NCBI RefSeq assembly: GCF_900021165.1
Contig: NZ_FCOQ01000028.1
Location: forward strand, 1-64,000
Reading direction: 5' to 3'
From: Paenibacillus phocaeensis
Lineage (GTDB): Bacteria; Bacillota; Bacilli; Paenibacillales; Paenibacillaceae
Length of the DNA: 64,000 nucleotides
The notes under the pieces were generated by a model. It was given only the letters and a program-made list of their open reading frames with translations, ran no database searches and was not told the origin of the DNA. Positions 23,934 through 31,754 of the stretch are shown here, piece after piece (the stretch's first letter is position 1; the number at the start of each line of letters is the position of its first letter). Made by a program: the position numbers and the translations under genes.

Positions 23934-26375
23934 ATGAAATTCGGAGCATTTGACGATCAGCGCAAAGAGTATGTGATCCATACGCCGCAAACCCCTTACC
24001 CTTGGATTAATTATCTCGGCAATGAGCAATTTTTCGGCTTGATTTCCAACACTGCCGGCGGCTACTCGTTCTATCGGGATGCGCGCTTGCGCCGGTTAAC
24101 CCGGTACCGCTATAACAACATTCCGCTCGATACCGGCGGACGTTACTATTACCTTCGCGACCATGACAACGGCGATTTCTGGACGCCGGGCTGGATGCCG
24201 GTGAAACGCGAGCTTGATTTTTACGAATGCCGGCACGGTTTGGGTTATACCTCGATTACCGGGGAACGCGGCGGGATTTCTGTGACGCAACTGGCATTTA
24301 TTCCGCTTGGCTATAACGGTGAAGTGCATCGCTTAACGGTGAAGAATACAAGCTCTGCGACGAAGAAAGTCTCCCTCTTCTCTTTTGCCGAGTTCTGTCT
24401 CTGGAACGCTCAGGACGACATGACCAACTTCCAGCGCAACCTGAGCACCGGCGAAGTGGAAGTGCTGGATTCGGTCATTTATCACAAGACAGAATACCGT
24501 GAGCGCCGCAACCATTACGCCTTCTATTCTGTCAACCGTGACATTGACGGCTTCGATACGGACCGTGAATCGTTCGTGGGCCTGTACAATGGCTTGCACG
24601 AGCCTCAGGTCGTCGTGGCCGGGAGAGCCTCCAACTCGATAGCCAGCGGCTGGTCGCCGATCGGCTCGCACGAGGTGACACTGAAGCTTGCGCCGGGCGA
24701 AACGCAAAGCCTGATCTTCGTTCTCGGTTATGTCGAAGTGCCGGAAGAAGAGAAATGGGAAGCCCCCGGCGTGATCAACAAAAAACCGGCGCTTGAGATG
24801 ATCGACCAATTTGCCACCGATGCCGACGTGGATCGTGCTATGGCCGAGCTGTCAGCCTATTGGGACGGCTTGCTGTCCAAGTACCAAATCCAAAGCGGTG
24901 ACGACAAGCTGGACCGCATGGTCAACATCTGGAATCCGTATCAATGTATGGTGACGTTCAACATGTCGCGTTCGGCCTCCTATTTCGAATCCGGAATTGG
25001 CCGCGGCATGGGCTTCCGCGATTCCAACCAGGACTTGCTGGGCTTCGTGCATCAAATTCCGGAACGCGCCAGAGAGCGGATTCTCGACATTGCCGCCACG
25101 CAGTTTGAGGACGGCAGCGCATACCACCAATATCAACCGCTGACGAAGAAAGGCAACAATGAAGTGGGCAGCGGCTTTAACGATGATCCATTGTGGCTTG
25201 TGCTGGGTACGGCGGCGTACATTAAAGAGACCGGCGACATCTCCATTCTGGATGAACAAGTGCCGTTTGACAGCAATCCGGACAATACCGCAACGTTATT
25301 CGAGCATTTGAGACGCTCCTTCTACCATGTCGTGCACAACCTCGGGCCGCATGGCTTGCCGCTGATCGGCCGGGCCGACTGGAACGACTGCCTCAACCTG
25401 AATTGCTTCTCCAAGGAGCCGGGCGAATCGTTCCAAACAACCGCAAACATTGAAGGCCGCGTTGCCGAGTCGGTATTTATTGCCGGCCTGTTCGTCTTCG
25501 TAGGTCCGGACTTCGCGGAAATCTGCCGGATGCGCGGGCTTGACTCCGAAGCGAAGGAAGCGCTGGATTGGACGGAGAAAATGCGCAAGACGACGCTGGA
25601 GCATGGCTTTGACGGCGACTGGTTCCTGCGCGCTTACGACCATTACGGCGAGAAAATCGGCAGCAAGGAGAACGCGGAGGGACAAATCTTCATCGAGCCG
25701 CAAGGCATGTGCGTCATGGCCGGCATCGGCGTCGAAGAAGGGCTCGCGGCCAAGGCCCTCACCTCCGTGGAGGAGCGTTTGGATACGAAATACGGTATCG
25801 TGCTGCAGCAACCGCCGTATTCGAAGTATTATTTGAATCTGGGCGAAATCTCCAGCTACCCGCCAGGGTACAAAGAGAACGCCGGGATCTTCTGCCATAA
25901 CAACCCGTGGATCATGATTGCGGAAACCGTGTTGGGCCACGGCGACCGGGCGTTTGAGGTTTACTCGAAAATCGCTCCGGCTTATCTGGAGGACATCAGC
26001 GAAATCCACCGGATGGAGCCGTATGTCTACTCGCAAATGATCGCCGGCAAGGACGCGGTGCGTCACGGCGAAGCGAAGAACTCCTGGCTCACCGGCACGG
26101 CGGCCTGGAACTATGTGGCGATCACGCAAGCCATTCTCGGCGTTCAAGCTGACTTCAACGGCCTGAAGGTAGATCCTTGCATTCCGTCCGCTTGGGACGG
26201 CTACAAGATCGCCCGCGTCTTCCGCGGCGATACGTATGTGATCCGGGTAAGCAACCCGAACCATGTGGAGAAAGGCGTGGCTCGCATCACGGTCGACGGT
26301 CAGCCGATTCAGGGCAACGTCATCGCGCCGATTGGCGACGGCGGGGTGCATCAAGTCGAAGTTGTGCTCGGATAA
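23934..26375 (+). CDS. GH94 cellobiose phosphorylase
   Basis: This 813-residue cytoplasmic enzyme breaks cellobiose with phosphate to give glucose 1-phosphate and glucose, saving one ATP. The family layout is complete: an N-terminal beta-sandwich (residues 1-290), linker helices, and an (alpha/alpha)6 catalytic barrel. The general acid is Asp482 in GRADWNDCLNLN, and ESGIGRGMGFRDSNQDLLGF forms the subsite -1 region; both match known cellobiose phosphorylases in sequence. It follows its LacI regulator and carries the same operator. No sugar ABC transporter genes lie nearby, so uptake must be encoded elsewhere. Confidence 0.95.
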   Translation: MKFGAFDDQRKEYVIHTPQTPYPWINYLGNEQFFGLISNTAGGYSFYRDARLRRLTRYRYNNIPLDTGGRYYYLRDHDNGDFWTPGWMPVKRELDFYECRHGLGYTSITGERGGISVTQLAFIPLGYNGEVHRLTVKNTSSATKKVSLFSFAEFCLWNAQDDMTNFQRNLSTGEVEVLDSVIYHKTEYRERRNHYAFYSVNRDIDGFDTDRESFVGLYNGLHEPQVVVAGRASNSIASGWSPIGSHEVTLKLAPGETQSLIFVLGYVEVPEEEKWEAPGVINKKPALEMIDQFATDADVDRAMAELSAYWDGLLSKYQIQSGDDKLDRMVNIWNPYQCMVTFNMSRSASYFESGIGRGMGFRDSNQDLLGFVHQIPERARERILDIAATQFEDGSAYHQYQPLTKKGNNEVGSGFNDDPLWLVLGTAAYIKETGDISILDEQVPFDSNPDNTATLFEHLRRSFYHVVHNLGPHGLPLIGRADWNDCLNLNCFSKEPGESFQTTANIEGRVAESVFIAGLFVFVGPDFAEICRMRGLDSEAKEALDWTEKMRKTTLEHGFDGDWFLRAYDHYGEKIGSKENAEGQIFIEPQGMCVMAGIGVEEGLAAKALTSVEERLDTKYGIVLQQPPYSKYYLNLGEISSYPPGYKENAGIFCHNNPWIMIAETVLGHGDRAFEVYSKIAPAYLEDISEIHRMEPYVYSQMIAGKDAVRHGEAKNSWLTGTAAWNYVAITQAILGVQADFNGLKVDPCIPSAWDGYKIARVFRGDTYVIRVSNPNHVEKGVARITVDGQPIQGNVIAPIGDGGVHQVEVVLG

Positions 26376-26383
26376 CCATAAGC

Positions 26384-26426
26384 CAAGCCCTTTCGCTTTC
26401 CGCCGGAAAGCTGAAAGGGCTTTTGC
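26384..26426 (+). terminator. terminator of the GH94 gene
   Basis: AAGCCCTTTCGCTTTCC and GGAAAGCTGAAAGGGCTT form a long stem with one internal mismatch, followed by TTTTG. Confidence 0.9.
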
Positions 26427-26454
26427 CCGTAGTTGCAGTTGCTCGCATAGAGAA

Positions 26455-26525
26455 TGTTGTATTTTGTGCATCTTTTTAGACCCATCTTTGCCTATAAACC
26501 TCAGATTGTTGTAATTCCTACAACA
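26455..26525 (+). repeat. intergenic repeat unit A with TGTTGTA/TACAACA ends
   Basis: The unit begins with TGTTGTA and ends with its exact complement TACAACA 71 bases later. It resembles unit B (26559-26629) in the TTTGTGCATC block, in CAGATT and in spacing. No gene lies here; the 328-base stretch 26376-26703 holds only this pair and two terminators. Confidence 0.65.
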
Positions 26526-26558
26526 TTTCTGGAGCATTTGGGCAACCAGAGGTGATAT

Positions 26559-26629
26559 TGTTGTAGTTTGTGCATCATTTCAGCCATAGCCCCCCATATG
26601 CAGATTGAAATGTTGCTGATTTTACAACT
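26559..26629 (+). repeat. intergenic repeat unit B with TGTTGTA/TACAACT ends
   Basis: This is the second, diverged copy of the unit at 26455-26525. It begins TGTTGTAGTTTGTGCATC and ends TACAACT, again 71 bases. The matching length and inverted ends suggest a family of small structured repeats rather than chance. Confidence 0.65.
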
Positions 26630-26640
26630 TTTCCGACACA

Positions 26641-26686
26641 AAAAAAGGTACAACCGCTCAGAAATCCTTGAGCCGTTGTACCTTTT
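26641..26686 (-). terminator. strong bidirectional terminator of the EmrB-type transporter
   Basis: GGTACAAC and GTTGTACC with an inner GCTCA/TGAGC stem form a long hairpin, with A6 on the left (T6 on the minus strand) and TTTT on the right. It lies 17 bases after the transporter stop. Confidence 0.9.
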
Positions 26687-26703
26687 CGGTTGTATACAGG
26701 AAT

Positions 26704-28221
26704 TTAAGCCTTGGCGGGCTTCATTCCGTTCTGTTCACTGTTGGAGTCCTGCCCTTCTTTATTTATCTGCACTTTGCGGATAAAGAACGCCAAGACGAAG
26801 GCGACCAGCGTAATTCCCGTTGCCACGACGAAGGCAAAGTCGATCCCGTTGATCGTTGCATCCCGGGTGATCAAGGCTACTTGTTGGGCGTTTGCTTGGT
26901 CCTGCGGATTGATGCCGGCCGCGAGGATCATCTCAGTCGCCTTATCCTTCGCCCGCGAGGACATGATCGTCACCAGCAGCGCTGTGCCCAGCGCCCCGGC
27001 GATCGTCCGGAGCGTATTGGACATCGCGGTGCCGTGCGCGTTCAGCCGCGCCGGCAACTGATTGAGGCCGGCTGTCTGAATCGGCATCATCAGCATGGAC
27101 ATCCCGAACATCCGGGCTGTATACATCAATATGAGATGCGTATAGGTCGTGCTGTCGGTCAGGTTGCTGAACTCCCACGTCGTCACCGTCGTGATCGCCA
27201 GCCCGATGACCGCCAGCCAGCGAGCCCCGATCCGGTCGAAGATCATCCCGGTTATCGGCGACATGATCCCCATCAGAATCGCTCCCGGCATCAGCAGGAG
27301 GCCGGATTCCAGCGGCGAAAAGCCCCGGATCTTCTGCAAGTAGATCGGCAGGAGGATCATCGCCGCGTACATGGCCATCGTAACCACCACGTTGATAATG
27401 GTCGTCAAGGAGAACATGTCGTATTTAAACACGCGGAATTCAAGAAGCGGTTTATCCGATCTCAATTGCCGCCACAGGAAAATGCCCAGAGCGACGACGC
27501 CAACAATCAGGCTGACGACCACTTCCGTCTCGCCCCAACTGGTGCTGCCGGCTTCGCTGAACCCGTACAGGACACCGCCGAACCCGATCGTCGACAAAAT
27601 GATCGACAGAACGTCCAGCTTCGGTCGTCCAACCCGGGTTACATTTTTCATGAAGATAAAGCCCAGTAAGATGGAGAGAAGCGCAAACGGCAAGATAATC
27701 CAGAACAAGACGTTCCAGGGGTGATGCTCAATGATCCAGCCGGAAAGCGTCGGGCCGACCGCAGGGGCGAAGATCATGGCGATCCCCATCATCCCCATCG
27801 CCTGGCCGCGCTTCTCAATCGGAAAGATCGTCAAGAAGACGACCGTCATGAGCGGCATCAGCACGCCGGCTCCGGCAGCCTGAACCAGCCGTCCGACGAG
27901 CACCATCTCGAAGCTCGACCCGATGCCGCATATCAACGTGCCGGCCGAGAACAAGATCATCGCGGAAATAAACAGCATCCGCGTGGTGAACCGCTCCATC
28001 AAAAAAGCACTGATTGGAATCAGAACGCCGTTCACCAGCATAAATCCGGTGGACAACCACTGGATCGTGGTCGCTCCAACGCCCAGGTCATCCATCATTT
28101 GCGGAAGAGCAACGTTCATCAAGGTTTGGTTCAGAATCGACACAAACGCTCCGATCAAGAGCGCCATAACAATCGGCCATCTTTTGAAATTCAGGGCCGG
28201 TACAGCAGTTTCATGGTTCAT
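26704..28221 (-). CDS. DHA2 (EmrB/QacA) family multidrug efflux transporter
   Basis: The 505-residue protein has about fourteen hydrophobic segments, as in the DHA2 drug/H+ antiporters. Motifs include LNQTLMNVALPQMMDDL in segment 1, GRLVQAAGAGVLMPLM after segment 4, and motif C-like APAVGPTLSGWI in segment 5. It probably exports toxic hydrophobic compounds. The start overlaps the end of the MarR gene by 11 bases, so it is translated from the same message and under MarR control. Confidence 0.93.
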   Translation of the reverse strand: MNHETAVPALNFKRWPIVMALLIGAFVSILNQTLMNVALPQMMDDLGVGATTIQWLSTGFMLVNGVLIPISAFLMERFTTRMLFISAMILFSAGTLICGIGSSFEMVLVGRLVQAAGAGVLMPLMTVVFLTIFPIEKRGQAMGMMGIAMIFAPAVGPTLSGWIIEHHPWNVLFWIILPFALLSILLGFIFMKNVTRVGRPKLDVLSIILSTIGFGGVLYGFSEAGSTSWGETEVVVSLIVGVVALGIFLWRQLRSDKPLLEFRVFKYDMFSLTTIINVVVTMAMYAAMILLPIYLQKIRGFSPLESGLLLMPGAILMGIMSPITGMIFDRIGARWLAVIGLAITTVTTWEFSNLTDSTTYTHLILMYTARMFGMSMLMMPIQTAGLNQLPARLNAHGTAMSNTLRTIAGALGTALLVTIMSSRAKDKATEMILAAGINPQDQANAQQVALITRDATINGIDFAFVVATGITLVAFVLAFFIRKVQINKEGQDSNSEQNGMKPAKA

Positions 28222-28663
28222 AGGTTTCTTCTCTCACTTTCTCTAAAGACGCCATAATTTTACGGTGGGTTTGCAGCATGTGGTCGATATCTTTCTCGGC
28301 TGTTTCGAGGACGTTTGCAATGGCTTTGGTATATTCGAGGTCGGTCTTCCGATATACCTCCAGCCCCTTATCAGTGATTTGCAAGGCAACGGACCTCCGG
28401 TCGTTGTCCAAACGCCCGCGAATCACCAACCCCGCTTTCACCAGACGATCAATCACGCCGCTGACCGTGCTGTTCCCCATCCGCATCTGATCGGCAAGCT
28501 CGGTGACCCCGATCTGCGGGTTGTCTTGAATTCGCTTCAGGGTCATAAACTGGATGCCGGTAATGCCGAAGGGCTCGGCTTGTTTGGATAACAGTTGGTA
28601 ATACGCCCTCTTCACCTCGCGGAAGGACTCCACGATCTCATGCATGCGCTGCTTCTGGTCCAA
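28211..28663 (-). CDS. MarR family transcriptional regulator
   Basis: The 150-residue winged-helix repressor has the family core VTELADQMRMGNSTVSGVIDRLVKAGLV and the wing RGRLDNDRRSVALQITDKG. The start is TTG 28663 with AAAGGATGAG before it; ATG 28645 is an alternative. It precedes and overlaps the efflux transporter, a classic arrangement where drug binding releases the repressor. A perfect inverted repeat in its own promoter (28702-28717) is the likely operator. There is no conserved redox Cys, so a ligand-binding mode is more likely than oxidation sensing. Confidence 0.93.
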   Translation of the reverse strand: MDQKQRMHEIVESFREVKRAYYQLLSKQAEPFGITGIQFMTLKRIQDNPQIGVTELADQMRMGNSTVSGVIDRLVKAGLVIRGRLDNDRRSVALQITDKGLEVYRKTDLEYTKAIANVLETAEKDIDHMLQTHRKIMASLEKVREETYEP

Positions 28664-28701
28664 GCGGCTCTCATCCTTTGGATTTAGTTCTATCCTTTAA
28701 T

Positions 28702-28717
28702 ATTTCGTACACGAAAT
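28702..28717 (-). promoter_or_regulatory. MarR operator
   Basis: ATTTCGT-AC-ACGAAAT is a perfect 7-bp inverted repeat with a 2-base centre. It lies about 14 bases downstream of the -10 box and 39 bases before the MarR start codon. A half site, ATTTCGT, recurs at about 28831. Confidence 0.75.
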
Positions 28718-28730
28718 AATTCATTATTAT

Positions 28731-28759
28731 ATTTAACAAGGGTTCAAGCTGGTTGTCAA
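28731..28759 (-). promoter_or_regulatory. promoter of the marR-efflux operon
   Basis: On the minus strand TTGACA (28759-28754) and TTAAAT (28736-28731) are 17 bases apart. A TATAAT hexamer lies slightly further downstream and is an alternative -10. Confidence 0.6.
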
Positions 28760-28910
28760 TACCAAAATCGCTAGGACCAAGGTTCGGTAAAATCGGAAGT
28801 TTCTTAACTTTCAGTTAGGATTTCTCGGAATATTTCGTCCTATACCCTTAGCGCCCATGATGATATAATATGGTAGAATTCACCTATTACTTAAGGAGGA
28901 CATGAATCCC

Positions 28911-30161
28911 ATGACATGGTTCAACCGACTTCCCTTATCCGGAAAGATCTCCGCTGCGTGTTATCTCGTAGCTGCGCTCTTTGCCGTCCCTTCACTGCTC
29001 GTCTACATTCTGTTGGGACATCTCATCATCGGTCTCCTGCTGATCGTCGTGTTGGCAGCGCTTACTTTCCCGCTTTCGCGTTTCCTCCAGAAAGCGCTTA
29101 CGGGATCCTTCGACGATATCACCAGCGCTTCCGCCAAGATTGCCAAAGGCGACTTTACCAGTCGAATTTCCGAGTCCGGGGGCATGGATGATCTGAGCCA
29201 TTCCTTCAACAGCATGGTGGACAAGCTGCGTAAAATTTTGCAGGAAACCTCGGATATCACCCGCAAAGTAATGGATTCCAGCCGGAGTATCTCCGACCGC
29301 AACCAAGAGCTGATCGAAGTCATGACCCAAGTCACTCACTCCTCCAATGAGCTGGCTCTTGGTGCCAACGCCATCTCCGAAGATGTCGGCGGCATGAAGG
29401 ATGCGATCGGCGAGATCGAGCAGAAGGTCAGCAATTATACCGATGCCACCCGTGAAATGAATCAACGTTCCGACGAAATGATACAGCTGGTGGAACGCGG
29501 ACGCGAATCTGTCTCCCGACAAGCCAGCGGCATGCGCAAGAACATCGAAGCGACCGGGAAGGTCGCCGAATCCATCGAGGCGTTGGCCAAGAACGCGCAA
29601 GGCATCACCAAAATCACGGCAACCATCTCGGAAATTGCCGAACAGACCAACCTGCTGTCCCTGAACGCCTCCATTGAAGCCGCCCGCGCTGGCGAGCATG
29701 GAGCCGGCTTTGCCGTAGTCGCCCATGAGGTGCGCAAGCTGGCGGAAGAATCCACCGCATCCACCAAGGAGGTATTCAATCTGGTTCGCAGCATCGAACT
29801 GGATGTGAAGCAAGCGGGACAAAACATTAAGATTAATGAAGAGGTCGTCCGGCAGCAAAGCGAAATGATCCGCGAGGCGGAGCAAATCTTCCAGGAAATC
29901 GTTCAGAGCGTACAGTATATCAGCGAAGAGATCGCCGCCTTCTCCAGAGAAAGCGAGGCGATGCTGGAAAGCGCGCAGAACATCTCCTCTGCGATTCAGA
30001 ATATCTCCGCCATCACCGAGGAATCCGCGGCAGGCACGGAGCAGGTATCGGCATCCATGAACGAGCAGATTACTTCGATCCGGGCAATGGCCGAAGAAGC
30101 GGAAGCGATGAAAAATGCGGTGTTCCAGCTGCAGAAAACGATACATATTTTCAAATTTTAA
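28911..30161 (+). CDS. methyl-accepting chemotaxis protein without an outer sensor domain
   Basis: The 416-residue protein has two adjacent membrane segments within residues 18-62, a HAMP-like region (about 63-110) and a full signalling domain with the hairpin tip EQTNLLSLNASIEAARAGEHGAGFAVVAHEVRKLAEES. The loop between the two membrane segments is only a few residues, so signals must enter through the membrane, HAMP or cytoplasm. ATG 28911 is 10 bases from AAGGAGGA; ATG 28902 would be too close. TATAAT lies at 28864-28869. It signals to CheA/CheW encoded elsewhere. Confidence 0.92.
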   Translation: MTWFNRLPLSGKISAACYLVAALFAVPSLLVYILLGHLIIGLLLIVVLAALTFPLSRFLQKALTGSFDDITSASAKIAKGDFTSRISESGGMDDLSHSFNSMVDKLRKILQETSDITRKVMDSSRSISDRNQELIEVMTQVTHSSNELALGANAISEDVGGMKDAIGEIEQKVSNYTDATREMNQRSDEMIQLVERGRESVSRQASGMRKNIEATGKVAESIEALAKNAQGITKITATISEIAEQTNLLSLNASIEAARAGEHGAGFAVVAHEVRKLAEESTASTKEVFNLVRSIELDVKQAGQNIKINEEVVRQQSEMIREAEQIFQEIVQSVQYISEEIAAFSRESEAMLESAQNISSAIQNISAITEESAAGTEQVSASMNEQITSIRAMAEEAEAMKNAVFQLQKTIHIFKF

Positions 30162-30174
30162 TCTGTTGGCACCC

Positions 30175-30215
30175 AAGCCCGGCCCTTCATCTAAAAAGGG
30201 CTGGGCTTTTTTCGC
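30175..30215 (+). terminator. terminator of the chemoreceptor gene
   Basis: AAGCCC-GGCCCTT and AAGGGCTGGGCTT pair around a short loop and run into six T. Confidence 0.88.
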
Positions 30216-30268
30216 TTTTTAGATAAGATATAGATAGCGAATCTACAATGAAAGGAGGGCTGGCAATC

Positions 30269-31153
30269 ATGTCAACGTCTGCCCGCGTGGCCCAGTTTTA
30301 TCAAGACTATCGTCATTCGATGACCGCCCTCTCCTACCGGATCACCGGCTCATGGTCGGAAGCGGAGGATATCGTGCAGGAAGTGTTCGCCGAGCTGCAG
30401 CAGCACGTACAAGCAGACAGCATACGCCAACCGAAGTCTTATTTAATGCGCGCCGTTGTGAACCGCAGCCTGAATGCGCTGAAGTCACCCCGATTGTCCC
30501 GTGAGTTGTACACCGGTCCGTGGTTACCGGAGCCGGTCTTCGAGCCGCTCCCGGAAACCCAGCTCGACCGCCTGTTGCGGGAAGAGCAAATCTCTTACGC
30601 ATTTATGGTCCTGCTGGAGCGCTTGACCCCCGACGAGAGAACCGTATTTGTTCTGCGGGAATCGTTTGCCATGGAGTATGAGGAAATCGCTGACCTCTTG
30701 GGAAAAAGTCCTGTCGCCTGCCGCAAGCTGCTGAGCCGGGCTCGGCAGAAGGTGAAATCGGAGCAGGAAGTGTCCCCCGCAGACGAAAAAACGGTGGCGA
30801 AATGGACTACGGAATTTTTGAGGGCCGCAAAGACCGGGAATTTTGGTCCTCTGCTGGAAGTCATTCGGGAGGATGCGGTGCTAATCACCGATGGCGGAGG
30901 CAAAGTCAGGGCAGCGATCAATCCCATCCTGTCCAAGGAGCGCGTCATTGCTTTCTGGCAAGGGATCCGAGCCAAAGGCTCGCTTGAGGGGGAACTGGTT
31001 CCGACACGGATGAACGGAGAAATCGGATTGGTGCACTACCGCGATGGACAGGTTATTCATGTGCTTCTGTTCGAAGGGGACGCGCAAGGGCGGATCCGCC
31101 GATTCTATTTGATCAGCAATCCCGATAAAATTGGTAGAGCCCCGTCGGTTTAG
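30269..31153 (+). CDS. sigJ: ECF41-group sigma factor (SigJ-like) with SnoaL-type C-domain
   Basis: The 294-residue product has an ECF sigma core (sigma2 about 8-75, sigma4 about 110-165) and a fused SnoaL-like C-terminal domain (175-294). The three signatures of group ECF41 are present: WLPEP at 85-89, DGGGK at 208-212 and NPDK at 284-287. In this group the C-domain replaces an anti-sigma factor and tunes activity. ATG 30269 sits behind AAAGGAGGG. The next gene is a carboxymuconolactone decarboxylase-like gene, the usual ECF41 partner, with a matching promoter before it. Confidence 0.93.
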   Translation: MSTSARVAQFYQDYRHSMTALSYRITGSWSEAEDIVQEVFAELQQHVQADSIRQPKSYLMRAVVNRSLNALKSPRLSRELYTGPWLPEPVFEPLPETQLDRLLREEQISYAFMVLLERLTPDERTVFVLRESFAMEYEEIADLLGKSPVACRKLLSRARQKVKSEQEVSPADEKTVAKWTTEFLRAAKTGNFGPLLEVIREDAVLITDGGGKVRAAINPILSKERVIAFWQGIRAKGSLEGELVPTRMNGEIGLVHYRDGQVIHVLLFEGDAQGRIRRFYLISNPDKIGRAPSV

Positions 31154-31154
31154 T

Positions 31155-31181
31155 TGTCACAAATCGTTCCCTCCCCTTGTC
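31155..31181 (+). promoter_or_regulatory. ECF41-type promoter
   Basis: TGTCACA at 31155-31161 and TGTC at 31178-31181 are 16 bases apart. The reported ECF41 motif is TGTCACA-N16-CGTC, so only one base differs. It starts 2 bases after the sigma gene stop and would drive the CMD gene at 31225. Confidence 0.75.
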
Positions 31182-31224
31182 TTACCTGCGTAAGCACAAT
31201 CATCAAACCATGGAGGGATTCAAG

Positions 31225-31677
31225 ATGAAAGTCAGAATGGATCATTATCAAGCCAACCCCAACATTTATCAGGCCATGAGCCGCTTGGAGCGGCAGGTCA
31301 CGGATAGCGGGCTCGACCGGGTATTGTACGAGTTGATCAAGGTACGCGCCTCGCTGATTAACGGCTGCGCCTACTGTCTGGATATGCACACGGAAGCAAT
31401 GCGGCAGCTTGGGGAAAGCGAGCAGCGAATCGCCCTGGTCAGCGTTTGGCGGGAAGCGCCATGCTACACCGAACAGGAGAAAGCGGTGCTGGAGTTGACC
31501 GAAGCCGTAACCCGAATCGCAGACGGCGGCGTGCCGCAGGCGGTGTACGACCGGGTTCGCAGCTTTTTCAGCGAGAAAGAAATGATGGATCTCATCTTTG
31601 CGATCAACGTGATTAACTGCTGGAACCGCATCGCCGTCACCACCGGCATGTTCCCCGGCTGCCGCGATGAAGCATAA
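31225..31677 (+). CDS. carboxymuconolactone decarboxylase/AhpD-like protein
   Basis: The 150-residue protein belongs to the CMD superfamily. The AhpD-type redox motif is Cys48-Ala-Tyr-Cys51 in NGCAYCLDMH, with His55 four residues later. This suggests peroxidase-linked disulphide chemistry rather than decarboxylation. ATG 31225 has GGAGGG upstream; an upstream ATG would lie inside the promoter and cannot be used if the ECF41 promoter is real. Its place next to an ECF41 sigma gene and behind an ECF41-type promoter marks it as the likely direct target. Confidence 0.9.
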   Translation: MKVRMDHYQANPNIYQAMSRLERQVTDSGLDRVLYELIKVRASLINGCAYCLDMHTEAMRQLGESEQRIALVSVWREAPCYTEQEKAVLELTEAVTRIADGGVPQAVYDRVRSFFSEKEMMDLIFAINVINCWNRIAVTTGMFPGCRDEA

Positions 31678-31713
31678 GCAGCGCAAGGCTTGAACCTCAT
31701 CCTAAGCAAAAAT

Positions 31714-31752
31714 AGACCTGAAGGAGCCAATCTCCCTCAGGTCTTTCTTTCT
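31714..31752 (+). terminator. bidirectional terminator between CMD and alpha-galactosidase genes
   Basis: AGACCTGA-GGAG and CTCC-TCAGGTCT pair around a 5-base loop, followed by TTTCTTTCT. It lies 2 bases from the stop of the convergent GH36 gene. Confidence 0.85.
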
Positions 31753-31754
31753 AT

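Noticed and set aside
25296..26537. Long open frame on the minus strand inside the GH94 gene
   Set aside because: It mirrors the GC-rich codon pattern of the phosphorylase on the opposite strand, has no ribosome site and looks like no protein family.
31177..31224. Upstream start for the CMD gene
   Set aside because: It would lie within the ECF41-type promoter, while ATG 31225 has a proper ribosome site.
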